Positions 51,161 through 51,563 of a stretch of DNA of 51,563 nt are shown here, piece after piece. The DNA lies in NCBI GenBank assembly GCA_040758475.1, contig JBFLVN010000001.1, positions 1-51,563 on the forward strand. The letters run 5' to 3'. The notes under the pieces are model-generated. The model was not told the origin of the DNA. It saw nothing but the letters and a program-made list of their open reading frames with translations, and did no database searches. The stretch's first letter is position 1, and each line of letters begins with the position of its first letter. Source of the stretch: JBFLVN01 sp040758475 (GTDB taxonomy: Bacteria > JAGRBM01). Made by a program: the position numbers and the translations under genes.

Positions 51161-51513
51161 CCATTTTGGTGAAAATCGAACACCTTTTTGTCTGAAAATT
51201 TTGGGAGACCCGCAGCGGCGGATGTCTTTCATTCACCGGCCCACAGTTCGCGAGAAAATTGCACGAACAGATTCAAACGCGCGAGTTCTAAAGCCGATTG
51301 CCCTCAAAACTCCCTTTGCCCCCGGCCAGGGTTGGGGCCAGGGCATGATTTCCGAGTAGGTACCCTGCCACGGGAGGAAGTTCGAAAGCCGCCGCTCGCC
51401 CGCGGTTCGGATTATGACGTCGGGTTCTGGCAGGCCGGCCGTAAATCCTCGCCCTTCCCCGTCGTGACGAAAGCCTGAAAATTTGGGAGACTCGCAGCCG
51501 GGAGGATACCCGG
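51161..51513. other. Intergenic region with a duplicated element
   Basis: 353 bp with no convincing gene. GC content rises back to host level within it, so a boundary of the foreign DNA may lie here. It contains two copies of a 24-25-bp repeat (51192-51216 and 51475-51498). Confidence 0.55.
51192..51498. repeat. Direct repeat pair at the right edge
   Basis: CTGAAAATTTTGGGAGACCC followed by GCAGC (51192-51216) recurs as CTGAAAATTTGGGAGACTC followed by GCAGC (51475-51498): one inserted base and one change. The repeats are 283 bp apart and precede the partial gene at 51514. Confidence 0.6.
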
Positions 51514-51563
51514 ATGGCAGAGGATGTCGAAGGCGGCGAAAGGCTGAGGGCGGAGCTATTGAA
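51514..51563 (+). CDS. Start of a new gene, cut by the window edge
   Basis: An ATG at 51514 with GGGAGGATACC upstream opens a frame reading MAEDVEGGERLRAELL for 16 codons before the window ends. High-GC codons like the host. Too short to assign. Confidence 0.4.
   Translation, partial: MAEDVEGGERLRAELL

Overview
The window is about 51.6 kb of bacterial DNA and has two clearly different halves. The first 18.5 kb is dense, GC-rich chromosomal sequence. It encodes an outer-membrane beta-barrel, a TolC-type protein and an MlaC-type carrier, so the host is a diderm (Gram-negative) bacterium. Nothing visible allows a safe placement below that level.

Host part, 1-18.66 kb. On the minus strand: a zinc/manganese ABC uptake operon (outer-membrane barrel, binding protein, ATPase, permease cut by the window edge) preceded by a small His/Cys protein; GTP cyclohydrolase I and a QueD/PTPS enzyme; and FtsH. 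A divergent SDR epimerase follows. Next is a four-gene minus-strand lipid operon: sugar/alcohol-phosphate nucleotidyltransferase, CDP-alcohol phosphotransferase fused to a worn nucleotidyltransferase domain, a flippase-like membrane protein fused in frame to a TolC-like protein, and MlaC. A well-formed CRP-type palindrome lies upstream of this operon. Then come a 2Fe-2S ferredoxin, thiE, a TetR regulator, a YciO/TsaC-type protein, a HEAT-repeat exported protein, a HAD phosphatase and tRNA-Ser(UGA).

Mobile part, 18.65 kb to about 38.1 kb. A large serine recombinase gene abuts the 3' end of tRNA-Ser, and its stop codon lies inside the tRNA gene. Behind it are a CHC2-Toprim primase fused to a P-loop helicase-like domain, small unknown genes, and a divergent HTH / XRE-plus-ImmA switch with tandem 18-bp operator-like repeats. 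The cargo is a six-gene minus-strand cluster: type III-like Res and Mod, a coiled-coil membrane protein, a PD-(D/E)XK nuclease-like protein, a UvrD-like helicase with a RelE/ParE-like N-terminal domain, and a small membrane protein. An XRE regulator precedes it. I interpret this as an anti-phage defence cargo on a satellite- or ICE-like element. The right end of the element is not identified.

Giant-gene part, 38.9-51.2 kb. One 3796-residue secreted protein carries two DNRLRE/CBM96-like domains, nine He_PIG/cadherin-like repeats, a PD40-type propeller, an FN-plug-like region, NHL repeats and a YD-repeat shell ending in a standard RHS core. This is a teneurin-like layout. It ends in an unusual 113-residue Gly/Ala-rich, Cys-containing tail and is followed by two overlapping small membrane-protein genes. 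The arrangement suggests a polymorphic toxin with membrane-located immunity proteins, but toxicity is not shown by any motif. A new partial gene begins at the right edge.
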